Shown here: one piece after another, positions 28,901 through 41,653 of the stretch
Layout: each line of letters begins with the position of its first letter
How positions within the stretch are numbered: the stretch's first letter is position 1
DNA from: Chamaecrista fasciculata
Taxonomy: Eukaryota; Streptophyta; Magnoliopsida; Fabales; Fabaceae
Length of the DNA: 64,000 nt
NCBI GenBank assembly: GCA_003254925.1
Contig: QANZ01009649.1
Span: 72,949 to 136,948 of the forward strand
Reading direction: 5' to 3'
Notes under the pieces: model-generated
Database searches by the model: none
What the model saw: the letters and a program-made list of their open reading frames with translations, nothing else
Told to the model about the DNA's origin: nothing
Position numbers and translations under genes: made by a program

Positions 28901-30205
28901 TAAATAAGAAAAAATATCAGCACAAGTTATCATATATTCACAGACGGAAACCAAATGAAAAGAAAAAAGTTAAAAATGAAATAAGCTTTACATAGCTTAC
29001 CAAGCTGCGATCATCAAAGTGGACTTCTCCACCTTCGACACGACTATAGCAGGCAATTTCACATGGCTATCAGATTAATTAAGAAAACTTATTATCAGAA
29101 CATAAACGCTGTGGAGTTATTTTGCACTTGTACAAAAGTGAAATTTAACAACAGTAATAACAAACCAGATAATACTAATAGATGATAGGGATGATATGGT
29201 CCCAAGAAAGAGATGTAAAATCCAAACTTCATAATAATAGCACTCTTAGCGAATTGACCATTAAAATGCTTGATAGCATGAGGTCATGAGCGAATAGAGG
29301 AGAGAGAATGGAGTATCTCTACCTCTTGAATAGCTATAACCTTTCTTGCCAAAGTTTCTTCACTCTTGGTAAGCTTCAGCTCAGACACAAACCGTTCATC
29401 ATGGCGGCCATTTGAAAACCTATTTCCATAACCATAATTTTGCCTCTGAGGATAAGGTCCAGGGCGAGGAAGAAGACCTGCGCCTCTATCATTTTGCCAA
29501 CGACCACGGCCAAATCCCCCTCTACTCGGGTTATTTTGATTGCGGACGGCAGGCAATACTGCAAGAAAATACCACATATTGCTATTATTTATTTTCAAAT
29601 ATATCAGCATTTTCGGCTGCTTCAGCAGTTCAGATGAATTCATGTTTCCTTAACGCTCTTGTAGATGCAGAGATATATTATGTTAACATAAGAAAGTAGA
29701 ATATATGCTAATTAACTCGTTATGAAAGTTGCATCGAGGAACAGCTACTAGATCAGGAGTATACAGACAAATTTTACTTATAAAGGAGTAGAACTCAGCA
29801 GTTAACTAAATATAATAAAAACTAGAGCAAGATATACGAGAATTGGCAAAACATGAAATCCATATTACCAGGAATCGGGAATGGACTTTTAGCAGTAGTT
29901 TTACAATAACCTTCATTGTCCGAACCAAATAGGTCTTTTTCTTCGAGGTCAAAATAGGCTTTGCTGGTGTGGTCGACCTCGTCGGCGTTTTCATCGTCAT
30001 CGTCGGCGGCACTACTGGCGCTTCCGCTGGCACTGCTGGAGTCGGCGCCGTCACTGGCGTTGGAAGAAGAGGCGGAAGAAGAAGAGGATGAAGAAGAAGA
30101 GGCGGAGGAAGAAGAAGATGGGGATGAAGAGTGAGTCCCATCTTTGTGAGGGTCCTGATCGTAACGTTCGCCGAATATATCTAGGTCCTGCTCTGACAAA
30201 TCCAT
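25974..30205 (-). CDS. DXO1: DXO1 decapping / deNADding exoribonuclease
   Basis: Thirteen minus-strand exons: 30205-29869, 29558-29323, 29066-29001, 28878-28800, 28674-28595, 28485-28462, 28300-28176, 27544-27328, 27232-27179, 26979-26933, 26742-26658, 26324-26261, 26080-25974. They total 1521 bp, 506 aa. Residues 1-110 are a plant-type disordered extension with long Ser runs and an acidic patch; an RGG-like GGFGRGRW segment follows. The DXO/RAI1 core shows RVEGGE, GYGFESL, the metal-binding GAEMDCCD, the ELKTSRE motif and GFRDDAG, so the catalytic residues are present. Arabidopsis DXO1 acts on non-canonical 5' caps, mainly NAD caps, and its N-terminal extension supports mRNA cap methylation. 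Exon 6 is a 24-nt micro-exon coding TFRNNLNK. Confidence 0.93.
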
Positions 30206-32314
30206 TCCGATGATTCTCTTCTTTCTACTTTGGCGTGCGTCGGGAGCTTCGTGTTTTTTTATATAGTCGCAGTAGCATCTACAGTTCTACACTTTCTTTT
30301 TTTTTTTTTTGAGAGTGAGATCGAAACCTCAACCTCAACCTCAAGCTTCTGTTCATCAGGGCCCTCCTTCGTATGGGGACGATGCCATGTGAATTGTGAT
30401 ATGAACTCTCTGTTTTTCAAATTTTTTTGGTTTTTAAAAAAAGGCTATGATCTCAATCAAATAAATATTGGGCCAAACTTTTTGTTTTTCGGCCCAGATT
30501 CTCCTATACCATAGGTTTTGTTGGTTTCCTTCTCTCAAGTGTTTCCTTCCTTAAATATGTGGAATTTCTTATTTGAATTTCTATTGTATGTAAAATTTCA
30601 ATTTATGGATATATGATTTCTACTACTAATACTAAAAATATATTTAGTCACACAAATAAGATTCTTTAGTAAAAAAAAACTGGTCATTAGAATTATTTTA
30701 TTTCCTACTTGTTATTAAAAATCATTCATATATGAATGAAGAAAAAAACACAATAGTCAGGTATAACATAGGTGGTAAAGATACACGATCAAATCCGTTC
30801 TCTAATTATTTTTGATACTAACTTGAGCGTCGAAATTTTTTTCACAAAGTTACCATGTAAAGTTTTTGCAGGTTCTTTATTGTTCTTTTGCTCTAACAGC
30901 CCTCATCCTTAAATTAGTTTATTACTTCCTATTTTAATAAATTGAGGGGAAAATCTTGTATCTTAAATTATGAAACAGTCTAAAATGAAACAATAATTTA
31001 CTTTTCTTTAAAACAAAAGGTCAAACGACTGAATTTTTTATTTTTGGACTGAATTACTGAATATTGATCTTGCTGAGATCTCTTTACTTTCGCTCTTGCC
31101 TAAAAGGTGAAATGGAAAAGAATGCTATCGGCCACCGCCAACAATCTCTTTCTGATATTCACACTTGAAGCAAATTAGCCGTCAAACTCAAAACTGCTAC
31201 AGGCCCCCTGCTTGATTTGGTACAAAAATTAAGACTACACAATAAAGATTGAACCCTCGTGGCTAGTTTGAGGGATGAATTCAGAATTCTAACTATATAT
31301 GAGCTTCTGCCTCCTCCTGTCACGAATTTCTTTTCAAGGACATATCTGACATTTCTTTGTCTAATGTATAGTCAAGTGTTTTTAATGAGGTTCACTATTT
31401 TATACTTACATGAGAATGTAATAAGAATTTATGAATAATATACCAAGGAAGGAAGATTGTCTTGAAAAGCCGGTTAATCTGACAGCAAAATAAAAGGCCA
31501 TTATAAGCTGAAAAGCTGCCTTAAGGTAGAAGGTACATGACATCATGTGAAACTAGCTTATGTTAAATGTGAGCTTCGACAAAAGAAAACACCCCAGTAT
31601 TCCACTTGAGTTACACCAAATGATTCCCTTTCCCTGGCATTTATTCAAGTTAAAATTTTCAGATTCTGTTACAAAATAGTTAAAAAGAAAAGGCACTATA
31701 TTAATCTCCCAGACCAGATATATGCACAGTGAAAATCCAGAGTGTTTACATTTCAAAGGGGAATGGTTAATTGGTTACCCTAACTAAGTAGCTTAGATAA
31801 GCAAGACAATATTCAATACAATACAGAATATAGGGTCAGTTCAGTATACACAAATCAAAACACATATATTCACAGATCCTTTAAACTTACTGTCAAATAA
31901 AATCTTCCTTGAGACATATAGAGGAGCAGTCCATGCATCATCAGTCAAATTTGTCAGATATCTTCCAACTCCTCGGTAAATAGTGGGACTACCTATTCAT
32001 CCCTCTATAACAACAGGTATGAGTTCCACTACTAACTACCAGAATTTGAGCCATTGAAATCAATTTAAAATTGCCACACTAGACCATTAGCATCGTAGAA
32101 GCTCATTCTTAAAATCATTGTAGGAATCAGTTCCAGCCTGAATAAGACTTAGGTTTCTAAAGTCTCTTCTCTTTTATGTCCAAAACAATGAAGTCGAGGC
32201 AGAACTAGCTTAGAAAGATATCAAATAAGTCTAAGTAACACTGAATGTACTAAGACTCCAAAGGATTGCTGGAAATCATGCATACACTTCGGTATTTAAA
32301 TACTACTCAGACGT
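30206..32314. other. Intergenic DNA between DXO1 and the PPR gene
   Basis: Bases 30206-30500 should be the DXO1 promoter and leader and include a T tract at about 30297-30310. Around 31900-32314 lies the likely 3' UTR of the PPR gene. Between them I see only AT-rich DNA. A GGTGGTAAAGATAC...GATCAAATCC stretch near 30770-30810 is weakly reminiscent of a tRNA-derived SINE. Confidence 0.4.
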
Positions 32315-34417
32315 TTAATCAACCCCTGCCCATTTCTTAAATGCCTGAACATACTCAAGCCTTTTGCTTTGTGCTTCTGTTCTAGTATCTGATGCTTTTA
32401 AAGTCCTATAAAGATTCTTGTGATATCTTAGGAACTCACTTTTGTACATCCACTTATCAGTATATATGTTTTGGTCTCTCATATCCCCAATGACCTCCAT
32501 CACTCTTTCAAAATAACCACCTTGAAGAAAATTAAGCAGTAGCAACTCATAAAGATCTCTGTTTACCTTTAAACTGCCATTCCTCATGAACCTCTTGATT
32601 TCACCCCATAAAATTGTGATCTCACGGTACATACCCAGAAATGAATATCCAAGCAGCACGTAACCAAAAGTTTGAACTGTGGGTTGAATATTCTGTTCTT
32701 GCATTCTCCTATATGCCTTCGACACATCCTCTATCATTCTTGCCTTGCTAAAAAAGTAGATAGAAGAATTGAACTCATACACCAAAGGGAAAAATGTCTC
32801 CTCTTCATCGTTCAATACTTGGGCCAAAGTCACAGCCAAATCTGTTCGGCCGAATGAATCTGATGTTTCGGCTTCGAGGGTAAGTTTGTTAATGGATTCA
32901 TCAGATAATCTTTCATCCAAACCAACCCTTTTCATTTGTTTTCGCAGAGCATTTGCTTCTCTGTGCATGTTTCCTTTGTAATATGCTGACAGAAGAGAAA
33001 CATATGCATCCAAACCCATTGGAGACCCAGAGGCTTCCATGTCATCCAAAATATCATGAGCAGATTCAAGCCACCCAAACTGAATGCAAGCACCAATTGC
33101 ATCAGAACACAGACTGGATCCAGCTAATGAACAAGGAACCTGTTGAGTCTTCAATAAAAATTTAGACAGTTCACTAATCCTACCATCTTTCTTGTATCGA
33201 ATGATGAACTTGGCAAGAGCCCTGTTGCTGAGGACAAGTCTTCCATTCCTAAAAAAAATAAGATCTTGTCTTCCTTCCACTTTAAAGACAGAATCCTTCT
33301 GCAGCAGCTCAGGATCAAACTGTATCTTCAATCCAATCTTGAGGTGATGAGATCCAATTGCAAAAAGGTAAGGCTTTTGTGAGTGTTTCCTATCTGTTTT
33401 ATTCATATCATATTCACGGTGTCTGTTCATATCCAAAACAAGCTCAGCTGCAGCATCAATATCATTAAATTTGAAGTGCAAGCTCAACAAACTATCATAA
33501 AACTGACGATAATGATGAAGGTAGGGAGCTGAAACTCCATCAATATAGCCCTTTAATTCCTTCATTTCATCCCTCAAACCATTCATCTCCATTATTTGTG
33601 ATATAATGACAATTGAGTATGCATCAGCTACTGCGCCTGTCAGTGGCATCAGTTCCATAATGCCTTGACCTTTCAAAGATAAATTAAATTTCACACAAGC
33701 ATCAAGTACAAGGTTAAAGATCATCGTATTTGGCTTGACCAGCACTGCCCAGGGAACGTTTTTGTCATTTAAGAGTTTAAAATAGTCACAAACTTGAACC
33801 AGATAATTGGATGCCACGTGTGCTCCAATTTCAGTCTTTACCATATGCAAGAGAATCAACGACAATAAATTCTTAGTGGGCACACGCCCTGTCTCCAGCA
33901 TCAATCTGAGAATCACTGAAGCAGGGACTGGCATTTGCATCCTTGCTAGAGAGAGAGCAAGCTTAGTTAAGGTATCAATCTGAAGTAAGTTTGACTTCTC
34001 TTTGAAAATTTGGAAGGCCAACTCACATGCTTTTCGTAACCAGAAATGTTTGGATGAGTAAGATAATTGAACAATGAGCTGATTCACCAGACAAACCGCG
34101 GGAAAGCCATAAAGGCTTTTAAAATCATGAAAGTATTCCCATGCCTCATTAACCTGATGGTCCTTCAACGAATTTTCAAGTTTTCTCAACAGAATTTCAC
34201 GGGACGAACCTTCCCAAGATAATCTATGAGACTTGTCACAAGTGGAAAAATTTTGGAGAGATGGATTGAACTGTATGCAGGGAACATACGATGCCAAAGA
34301 CCCTCGAAGTCGAAAATTATAGACAAATTCATATAAGTTCGAAGAAGCCTTTCGAAGAAAGTATTCCTTAATGCAATGATTATGTGATAAAATTTCTTTG
34401 GTGAAGCCAAGCACCAT
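32315..34417 (-). CDS. P-class pentatricopeptide repeat protein
   Basis: A single exon encodes 700 aa. I chose the ATG at 34417 because the frame beyond it has only a GTG before an in-frame TAG. The protein contains degenerate PPR motifs, for example VNRDLYELLLLNFLQGGYFE near the C-terminus, LDAYVSLLSAYYKGNMHREA and VQTFGYVLLGYSFLGMYREI. It ends FKKWAGVD without E or DYW domains. Such proteins bind organellar RNA; the basic, hydroxylated N-terminus fits a transit peptide, but I cannot tell mitochondria from plastids. It lies between CBL and DXO1, as does At4g17616 in Arabidopsis, so it is probably that orthologue. Confidence 0.87.
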   Translation of the reverse strand: MVLGFTKEILSHNHCIKEYFLRKASSNLYEFVYNFRLRGSLASYVPCIQFNPSLQNFSTCDKSHRLSWEGSSREILLRKLENSLKDHQVNEAWEYFHDFKSLYGFPAVCLVNQLIVQLSYSSKHFWLRKACELAFQIFKEKSNLLQIDTLTKLALSLARMQMPVPASVILRLMLETGRVPTKNLLSLILLHMVKTEIGAHVASNYLVQVCDYFKLLNDKNVPWAVLVKPNTMIFNLVLDACVKFNLSLKGQGIMELMPLTGAVADAYSIVIISQIMEMNGLRDEMKELKGYIDGVSAPYLHHYRQFYDSLLSLHFKFNDIDAAAELVLDMNRHREYDMNKTDRKHSQKPYLFAIGSHHLKIGLKIQFDPELLQKDSVFKVEGRQDLIFFRNGRLVLSNRALAKFIIRYKKDGRISELSKFLLKTQQVPCSLAGSSLCSDAIGACIQFGWLESAHDILDDMEASGSPMGLDAYVSLLSAYYKGNMHREANALRKQMKRVGLDERLSDESINKLTLEAETSDSFGRTDLAVTLAQVLNDEEETFFPLVYEFNSSIYFFSKARMIEDVSKAYRRMQEQNIQPTVQTFGYVLLGYSFLGMYREITILWGEIKRFMRNGSLKVNRDLYELLLLNFLQGGYFERVMEVIGDMRDQNIYTDKWMYKSEFLRYHKNLYRTLKASDTRTEAQSKRLEYVQAFKKWAGVD

Positions 34418-34462
34418 TTTATCCCGAACAATCAAATGCACCCTACATAGATATTCGGCTAT

Positions 34463-34490
34463 CTAGGAAGCACCGATACGCCTGGATACA
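34463..34490. repeat. Possible lone terminus of the CTAGGAAG element
   Basis: The word GCTATCTAGGAAGCACCGA lies about 45 bp upstream of the PPR start codon. It matches the left boundary of the 765-bp element at 40478, target bases included. No matching second end is seen nearby, so it may be a fragment or chance. Confidence 0.3.
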
Positions 34491-35284
34491 TATTATTGAG
34501 GCATCAAAATCAGTTTAAGAAACAAAAAAAATAGATATAGCATAGATAGATACCGTTGGAAGACGGGTGGTGTAGCCGTGTAGGGTTACTAAGTCAGACA
34601 AAGTGTTATATCTGGTAAAGAAAGTTTACGACATTAGGGATTGGGATAGACAAATAATTGCTTAGCCTGTGATTTTCATGTAGCTTTGGGCGCTTCCATT
34701 GAAAAAAGAGGGAAGACAGTGAAGGTCGAATCTGCCCAGTGGTGAGTGATGGCTCTACGTCTTAGACTCCAGAATGAGAGATTTGCCGTTGCTGATGGAA
34801 GTAGAGTGAAGATCCTATCTTCAGTCATCAGTGCCTCACGCCAATTTCTTCGAAAAATCCGAACCCGAATTGGAAGGACCCGTTTTTGTTTTTTATTTTA
34901 AACTTGCTTTTTTTTTCCGTCAAATTTAATTTAAATATTTTTTAAATAATCAAAATATAATCTTTCAAAAAATTGAAATGGTGAATAATTTAATTTTTAA
35001 AACAATTTTATCTTTGAAGAATTTTAATTTTTAATTTTTAATTGAATTTATATTATTTTTTAAATTTGATTTTATGATTAAATCATTGATAGTTAAATAT
35101 TTTAAAGACAAATAATATATTTTGATTATTTAAGAATTAATTTATACAAAATAAGTTGTTATTTCATCTTTTTTAACTCAGGTGTTTTTTTTTTATTTAA
35201 AGTTTAAACTCATTTCCCATTGTTTTAAAATTTTTATATGGGCCACAACTGAAACAACTTTTCTTCTGTCTAGACTTTTTACCC
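34491..35284. other. PPR promoter and AT-rich spacer
   Basis: The first 400 bp should hold the PPR leader and promoter. Bases 34880-35250 are almost pure A/T. I see no gene here. Confidence 0.35.
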
Positions 35285-35425
35285 AGATAGGTTAATGATT
35301 AATTCTTCACAGATCTATACTCTACTTAATTGTCTGTGGCCAATTGGTTGCGGCATATACAGGGCGGAATTTGAACTCTTGACCTTACTTAAGCAATCCA
35401 ATGAACTCGACCACTAAGCCAATAA
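35285..35425 (-). mobile_element. tRNA-derived SINE-like element
   Basis: On the minus strand an A-box-like TTGGCTTAGTGGTCGAG (from 35422) is followed 40 bp later by a B-box-like AGAGTTCAAATTCC (35379-35366). The order and spacing match an internal Pol III promoter, but the flanking sequence cannot fold into a tRNA. It lies about 300 bp downstream of the CBL stop codon. The ends are approximate. Confidence 0.55.
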
Positions 35426-35724
35426 AATTTTCGTTTCTGAACTTGTTTACTTTTTTGCTTTTACTTCTTATCCTTGGGAGAACTGTCGAAAGCAACTCAA
35501 GATAAAATGAGAAATGACAGTTTTTTTTTTAGCTAGTCTATATCATAAGTAATATACTCTATTTATTTTCATAAAATTTTTACGGTAGGTACATAAGTCA
35601 TAACTAACCAAGGGTTTCAACATAACACATCTTGTTAACTGCTGAATCTCTCATTGCTGGACCACCTAATGACTTTAATCGTTACAGTATTAGTACTAAC
35701 TGCCATAAACTAAAACGGATGCTG

Positions 35725-38700
35725 TTACTTTGTGATTTCTTCAACCTCAGTATTAAATACAAAACTTGGGAAGGTGGTTGTTATGTCCCTGCAACGATTT
35801 CACAATTAAAAGATCTTAGTGAAACTGAAAGCCGTTTAAATATTTACTTAATAAGTAGTTTTACACATGACATACCTCAAGTAGGGTAGGGTCATGACTT
35901 TTAGGAGTGAGGGGTTCTTACAGACCAAGTTTTGCCATTCGAACTTATCTATTCTTCCATCTCTGTTGGTATCAGCATCCGAGAAAGTCTGGCCACAAGA
36001 ACAACATCTCAGGTTTAAACCTTTAATATCGTGATAGTTAAAGGAAGAAAAAGAAAAACTTCACTGCAACTCAAATTTTGTATCTTGTTTTTCTTGATTC
36101 TTAGCAACCTATACACTTTTCAAAATGTTACTCAACTTTCATATTGAAGTCTGCTAATATCAATATTTCATATCATCTATGATTTTAACAAAGACAATTC
36201 ATATTTTAAAACTGACCTTATCAATAATCGTTTCTATTGTCTCATCTGCCAACCTCGTATCAGATTCGGAAAGGAGAGCTATTAACATTTGTTTGACCTG
36301 TCCCAAATCACCAAAGACAATGAAGGTACTTGGTGAGAATGAGTTTACTAGGCAAGTAGAGACAAATAATTATAAGCAAATGCAAATGAACAGAGACGGC
36401 TATCACCATCAATCCAGAGACTAAGAAAATGTCATTGCCTAGCAAAATATATCAACAAATATTCATCATCTTACCTCTTGCCTATCTATAAAGCCTGTGT
36501 TTTGTAAGTTATAAAGCCTGAATGAAACTGCAAGAAAAACCCAATTATTATACATCAGTACAGCCGGATCATAACATGTGATCAAGGATGATCTACAATC
36601 CAAATTTGAGATTTTCTTTTTCAATATCCAACTTACAATCTATCTTGTCTTCCTGCGATGCTTTAGGGTGGAAGACACTGAGTGATCTAACAAAGTCACC
36701 AAAATCAATGGCTCCCTTCTTCTTAACATCGAACATATCAAAGACCTGGATACCGAATGTGTACAATAATATATAAATCCAAGTAATGTAAAATGCAACT
36801 CAATGAAGATGCAAGAAACTGGCAAGTCGCATGACATGTTTTCAAAAAGGAAGAACTAGTAGCATGACTTTAGATGTAGATGAAGATATTTATGAGAAGC
36901 TAAAAATAACCTGCATATCTTAAATCCAACAACTAAAGGAGCTAGCTAAGCAAATTCTAGTCATGGGTTGACAACTATGTCACACACCTAAAGAAGAACT
37001 ATCACATTAGAGTTTGCTTCAGAAGCATATATATAGTGAAAGATCAAATTTCTGCAATTAATTTCTGGAATTACATATCATTGATTTGAAGATTGCATTC
37101 GCATCAGCTAACATATAATGCTTGCAAGCAACCTTAATTATCATAGCAATGTTTTTATGAGTGCAAAAGTCTGTTTTAGTACCCGACTTGCAAAGAGATT
37201 ATTCCTTTTCTTATTATTGAAAATTGCCAACTGAAACTCTTCCTGCAAAAATAGAACATTCACAATCACAACATGAAACAATTTGTTGGTGCCAAGAACT
37301 AGAAATATTGTAACAAAATTTATAAGAAAAAGTAAGCTACAAATTAAGAGAGAGACCACTGAATACAGAAAATGCAATATATTTGGTCGTTCATGTCCTG
37401 GAGCATCACAAGTACTTACAACCAAAACTAGTTATACAACATAATAGACATTGCCAAAAAAGTGTTTGTGATATGTTACCTCGCTTATTAATCCATCATC
37501 GGTGACAGAACTGCTGATGCTCTTGAAAAGCTCAAAAAGTGCTTCGACCTCGCTAACGCCGACTGAAATCAAAAATTCACGAACGAGACTACAAAGTTAA
37601 TGAGTTTTTCACACACACACACACACAGAATTGATAACAAATATATAGACGTCAAATAGATGAGGATAAAGTAAAAAATTTTATTGAGAAGAAAAAGAAA
37701 ACGACTGACAAGCAGTATAATAACTTGCAATGCAGAAAATATATATACGGGTGATATTTGAAACAACAAGTCACATTTTTGTTTCTTGCCTTGGTTAGTT
37801 AAAACTTGCTGAATGCAATTAAAAGTATCTGACAATGTCAGCTTTGAATGAAAGAGCATGGAAAGAAAATCTTGAGACCGGGCTAGGACCCCAAAGTCAA
37901 CAAGCGGTGAATACAGAGTGTCAGAATATGATATGGAGTAACTATTGGCACAAGAGACACAAGAAGCCAGAGAAACTGTTAAAGGAAAATTTGAAAAGTA
38001 TAGGCAAGGCTCAGTTTATTTATATTTTGATCATCTTGCAGGATTTTACTAAAAACGAAATGTATGATGTAAAAGGTGGATCCATAGATAGCTTCATAGC
38101 TCCAAGCACGATACTTGAACTGCCATTTGACTTAATGAACACAGAGATGCTATACTTTTCGCGGTTTTTAAGGAGATGAGTTGGTGACAACAAAGAAAAG
38201 AATGAATTATAGGTAAGGGAATCTGAATTAAGAAATAAGATGATAGGCTATTCTTTAATAAACTAAACATTTTTTCTTGTCTGATTTACATCACTAAATG
38301 GAGAATGAAAGTAACTTATATTACTTGTGTTATAAGTGCTCCTTTTCATAGAACTCCATTTTCAATTAATGTAAATTGTAAAGGCAACCAAGGTTGTTTC
38401 GTTTGTTGCAATTCTTTTCCTTCTTGCCAAACACCCTATAAGCTATAGCAAGGGTACCATATAATTGATTGCAAGCTCTCACAGAATAAAATGAGATATG
38501 CTTTTCAAATCCTTTCACACCGTGAAGCTGAGAAGTATGTTAACTTCAAGCCCTTATAACTCAATACAACACTTGGCCTTAAAAAAAACTCAATACAACA
38601 GTCTCAGAAAATCACAATCTAAAAGCAGTGAATACAGCTTTGAATAATTGCACCCTAAAAAAAAGTTATATGTTGACTTACAAGCTGTCTCTGATGCAAG

Positions 38701-38766
38701 CTTCACGGGATCCTCCTTCCCAAGGAACTTTCTTTTAATTCCTACCTTGGAACTGGCACAGCCCAT
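35725..38766 (-). CDS. CBL1: Calcineurin B-like calcium sensor (CBL1/CBL9 type)
   Basis: Eight minus-strand exons: 38766-38682, 37562-37480, 37242-37183, 36745-36637, 36527-36475, 36297-36217, 35988-35876 and 35788-35725. They total 648 bp, 215 aa, against 213 in Arabidopsis CBL1. The N-terminus MGCASSK carries the Gly2 myristoylation and Cys3 palmitoylation signal that anchors CBL1/CBL9 at the plasma membrane. Four EF-hands are visible (near [32 protein letters not shown] and [14 protein letters not shown]), followed by the C-terminal TTFPSFVF motif. CBL proteins bind calcium and activate CIPK kinases in stress and potassium/nitrate signalling. The first intron is 1.1 kb. The downstream PPR and DXO1 genes follow in the same order as in Arabidopsis. 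Confidence 0.94.
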
Positions 38767-39956
38767 TATGGATGAAATGCAGGCCGCAGCACCACTAGCG
38801 AGTTTTACTTACAACAATATATCATCAAAACCTGGCAATTCGAAATTTAAAATCAAACATCACAAGTGAAATAATGAGTAAATAAACCAATCAATCTCAT
38901 GATCGCATATGTCGTCTTAGCCAAAAGATGACATTAGACAAAAAATAAATAAATACTCCACCAATAAATATCAAAATAAGAACTGATGATTCAGAAAGGA
39001 TGACTAAGATCACAATAGAACAGAGCCACTTATCACAAAAGGAACGCAACTCATGGAATTAATTTCACTCTTCAAAACAGCATGGAGTACGAGAAGGAAA
39101 ATATAAAGAAAGTTGAAACTAGTATTCCGCTAGAGACAAGTAATAAATAAATCAATAAACGTAGGCGGAAAAGAAACTTGACATTCACGTCGAATTATTT
39201 TCTTCAGTTACCTGGAAGAAAAAGAAAAAAAAAATGGACCACAACGAAATATTCAGGTAAGAATAATTACCAATCAACGTGACGAAAATCTCCAGATCCT
39301 GAGGACTCAACAGATAAACGAATTTACAAACATAAATTCATTCTCTTCTCATTTCCATGGGAACCAACGCAACATAAGAGCTAAAGAACAACGATTAAAC
39401 GAACTAATTATAAAGGAAAATGACACAGACAATTAATCCACAAAGCTCGGAAACGTACATTCTGAATTTCTTTTCCTCTCATCCTATAAATCCAGTCAAA
39501 ATGAACCTCAACAGAACATGTAAATCAAATCAAACCCAAGAAACGCGGTTTAACCAAAATAAGGAAATAAGATACGACGAGAATGAGGAAAATGCGTCTG
39601 TGATATGAAGATAAGAAACGAACCGGATTTAAAAGTCGATGGGTCCAAGAAAATTGGTTTTGAGCTAAGAATTAGCGCTACGGTTGCAGAGAAGTGGAAA
39701 GAGAGGGGTTAAGAGGAAAACGAGTGAGTACAACGCATAGTTCTTTGAAATTGTTGAATCGTAACGTGTGAATGTTAGTTCGATGATGATATGAAGTCTA
39801 GAGAGATTTCGCTGCTCTCGCCTGAAGGCTGAAATGAAAGAACCAAAAGGCGGAATTAAATACGCAAATGATGAAAGTTTAAAAGGACGAGGGTGGTCCG
39901 TGACAACCACGTGCTTTTCAAAACCAACCCAACCAAAGTCGAATAATAAAAAATAA
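38767..39956. other. CBL 5' leader and promoter region
   Basis: No other gene is visible. The 5' UTR, possibly with an intron, and the promoter should lie here. A CACGTG G-box overlaps the sequence ACCACGTGC at 39906-39914, about 45 bp from a palindromic transposon. Confidence 0.4.
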
Positions 39957-40396
39957 GGTCAAAGTGTATTTTTGGTCTCATAACTTTTGCTTAGGTTTTA
40001 ATTTGGTCTCATAACTTTTTTTGTTGCACTTTTGGTCTCATATCTTTGCAAAAAGTTTCAAATTTGGTCCCGTATCATTTTTGGTCTCATATCTTTTGGT
40101 CAAGTTACAGAATTGGTCCTATATCTTTGCAAAAAGTTTTACCGCCAGTCCCAATTGGTCCAAATATATTAGACTAATTTTACATATGACCCAAATATAT
40201 GAGACCAATTCTGCAACTTGACTAAAAGATATATGGTCACTTCTGTAACATGAACCAAAGATATGGGACCAAAAGTGTAACACATGATCAAATCTGCAAC
40301 ATGAGCAAAAGATATAAAACTAAAAGTGCAATAAAAAAACTATGGGACTAAATTGAGACCTTAGAAAAAACTATGAGACTAAAATGCACTTTGGCC
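39957..40396. mobile_element. Palindromic Mutator-like element, family A copy 2
   Basis: The element is 440 bp, the same length as copy 1. It begins GGTCAAAGTGTATTTTTGG and ends TGCACTTTGGCC. The left arm is an array of TTGGTCTCATATCTTTTGG units, the right arm the reverse. The flanks are near-identical A-rich 9-mers (AAAAAATAA and AAAAATAAA), an imperfect target duplication. No transposase is present. Confidence 0.7.
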
Positions 40397-40477
40397 AAAA
40401 ATAAAAATAATGAGCTGCGAATTTAAAGATTTTAACTCCTTAGAAATTAAGGAAGAAAGTAATTTAAATTGGTGCTA

Positions 40478-41242
40478 TCTAGGAAGCATGGACACGTCAT
40501 CTTACTGGCGTGTCGGCTTGTTCGACACGTGTCGGACACGGACACGCGTACGACACTTGTTTCATGTCGGGGTAGTTTAGAGGCTTTCAACGGCTTGGAC
40601 ACGGCTCGACACGGCTTGGACACGTCTTCGACCCAACTTCTTCTTAAATGTAAATTTTTTAACCTAGAAAATTAATTTTGGTTTTCTTATATCGCTTTCG
40701 ACAAAACTATCTCGATAACTTTTGCTTACCTTTGTTCACCGCTGTTCATCGTCGTTTACCGTCATTCATTCTGTTCATTGTCGTGCACTATTGGTCATCA
40801 TCACTCATCACCGTTTCATGAGCTGGAGTTGGAGGGGGTTGTATTTACTAATAAAAGCAACAACAATAGTTGAGGACAAAATGAAATTGATCTTTAAATG
40901 ACTTTTTAGCTATATTCTTCAGGAAATATTCTGCTTGTTTACTTATATATGCCTATTAGATTTTAGTACATATTTTAGTAATGCATAGAAAGAATACTCC
41001 ATTTATGATTTTTTGAATATGGAGTACGAACATATATATGACATCATTTGCAATTTTTGAAATTTTTATCCGTATTTATGAATTTCTAATTGTTTTCATT
41101 TTGTCTCTTCTTGAAATTATATAATATTTTATATATATATATATATATCATGTCGTGTCCTGTAAAATTTAAAACTTGACGTGTCGCCGTGTCTATGTCT
41201 ATATCGTGTTCCGTGTCTGTGTCCGTGTCCATACTTCCTAGT
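40478..41242. mobile_element. 765-bp terminal-inverted-repeat element, GACACG-rich
   Basis: The left end TCTAGGAAGCATGGACACG matches the reverse complement of the right end, ACTAGGAAGTATGGACACG. The direct repeat GTGCTA at 40472-40477 and 41243-41248 directly flanks both ends and looks like the target duplication. The subterminal regions are dense in GTGTCG/CGACAC words in opposite orientations. No transposase frame is visible inside, so it should be non-autonomous. The superfamily is unclear. Confidence 0.7.
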
Positions 41243-41653
41243 GTGCTATTGTTCCATTGGCTCATAGTTAGAATTTCCCTTTTTTTTCCCCTTGAAAAAC
41301 AAAATGTAGAAAACATCAAGTAATTAATTAAAAAGGTGAGTAGTCTAAGATGCAAAATTATTTTAGGGAAGGAAATGCAGGGGATCCGGATTAGAATGTA
41401 TTTGATGTCCAAGATAGATATTTAAAAGTATACTTCTTATTATTTTTCTTTTACTTTCCTTGAATTTAAAAAGTATTTAACAGTATACGACGAAGACTAG
41501 TAAATACTATTTTCCTATTTCATCGTGTGACGGTGAAATTAAACAAATTTATCCACACGAGAATAATGGGATATTCCATTATTCCCCAGCAACCGATTTT
41601 GAAGGTTGAAAAAGGTAACTAACAATAGGCGAATAGGCTAGAGTAGTAGTAGA

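Noticed and set aside
34415-34441. PPR start at the upstream GTG
   Set aside because: The ATG at 34417 is the first in frame; only a GTG precedes it after an in-frame TAG.
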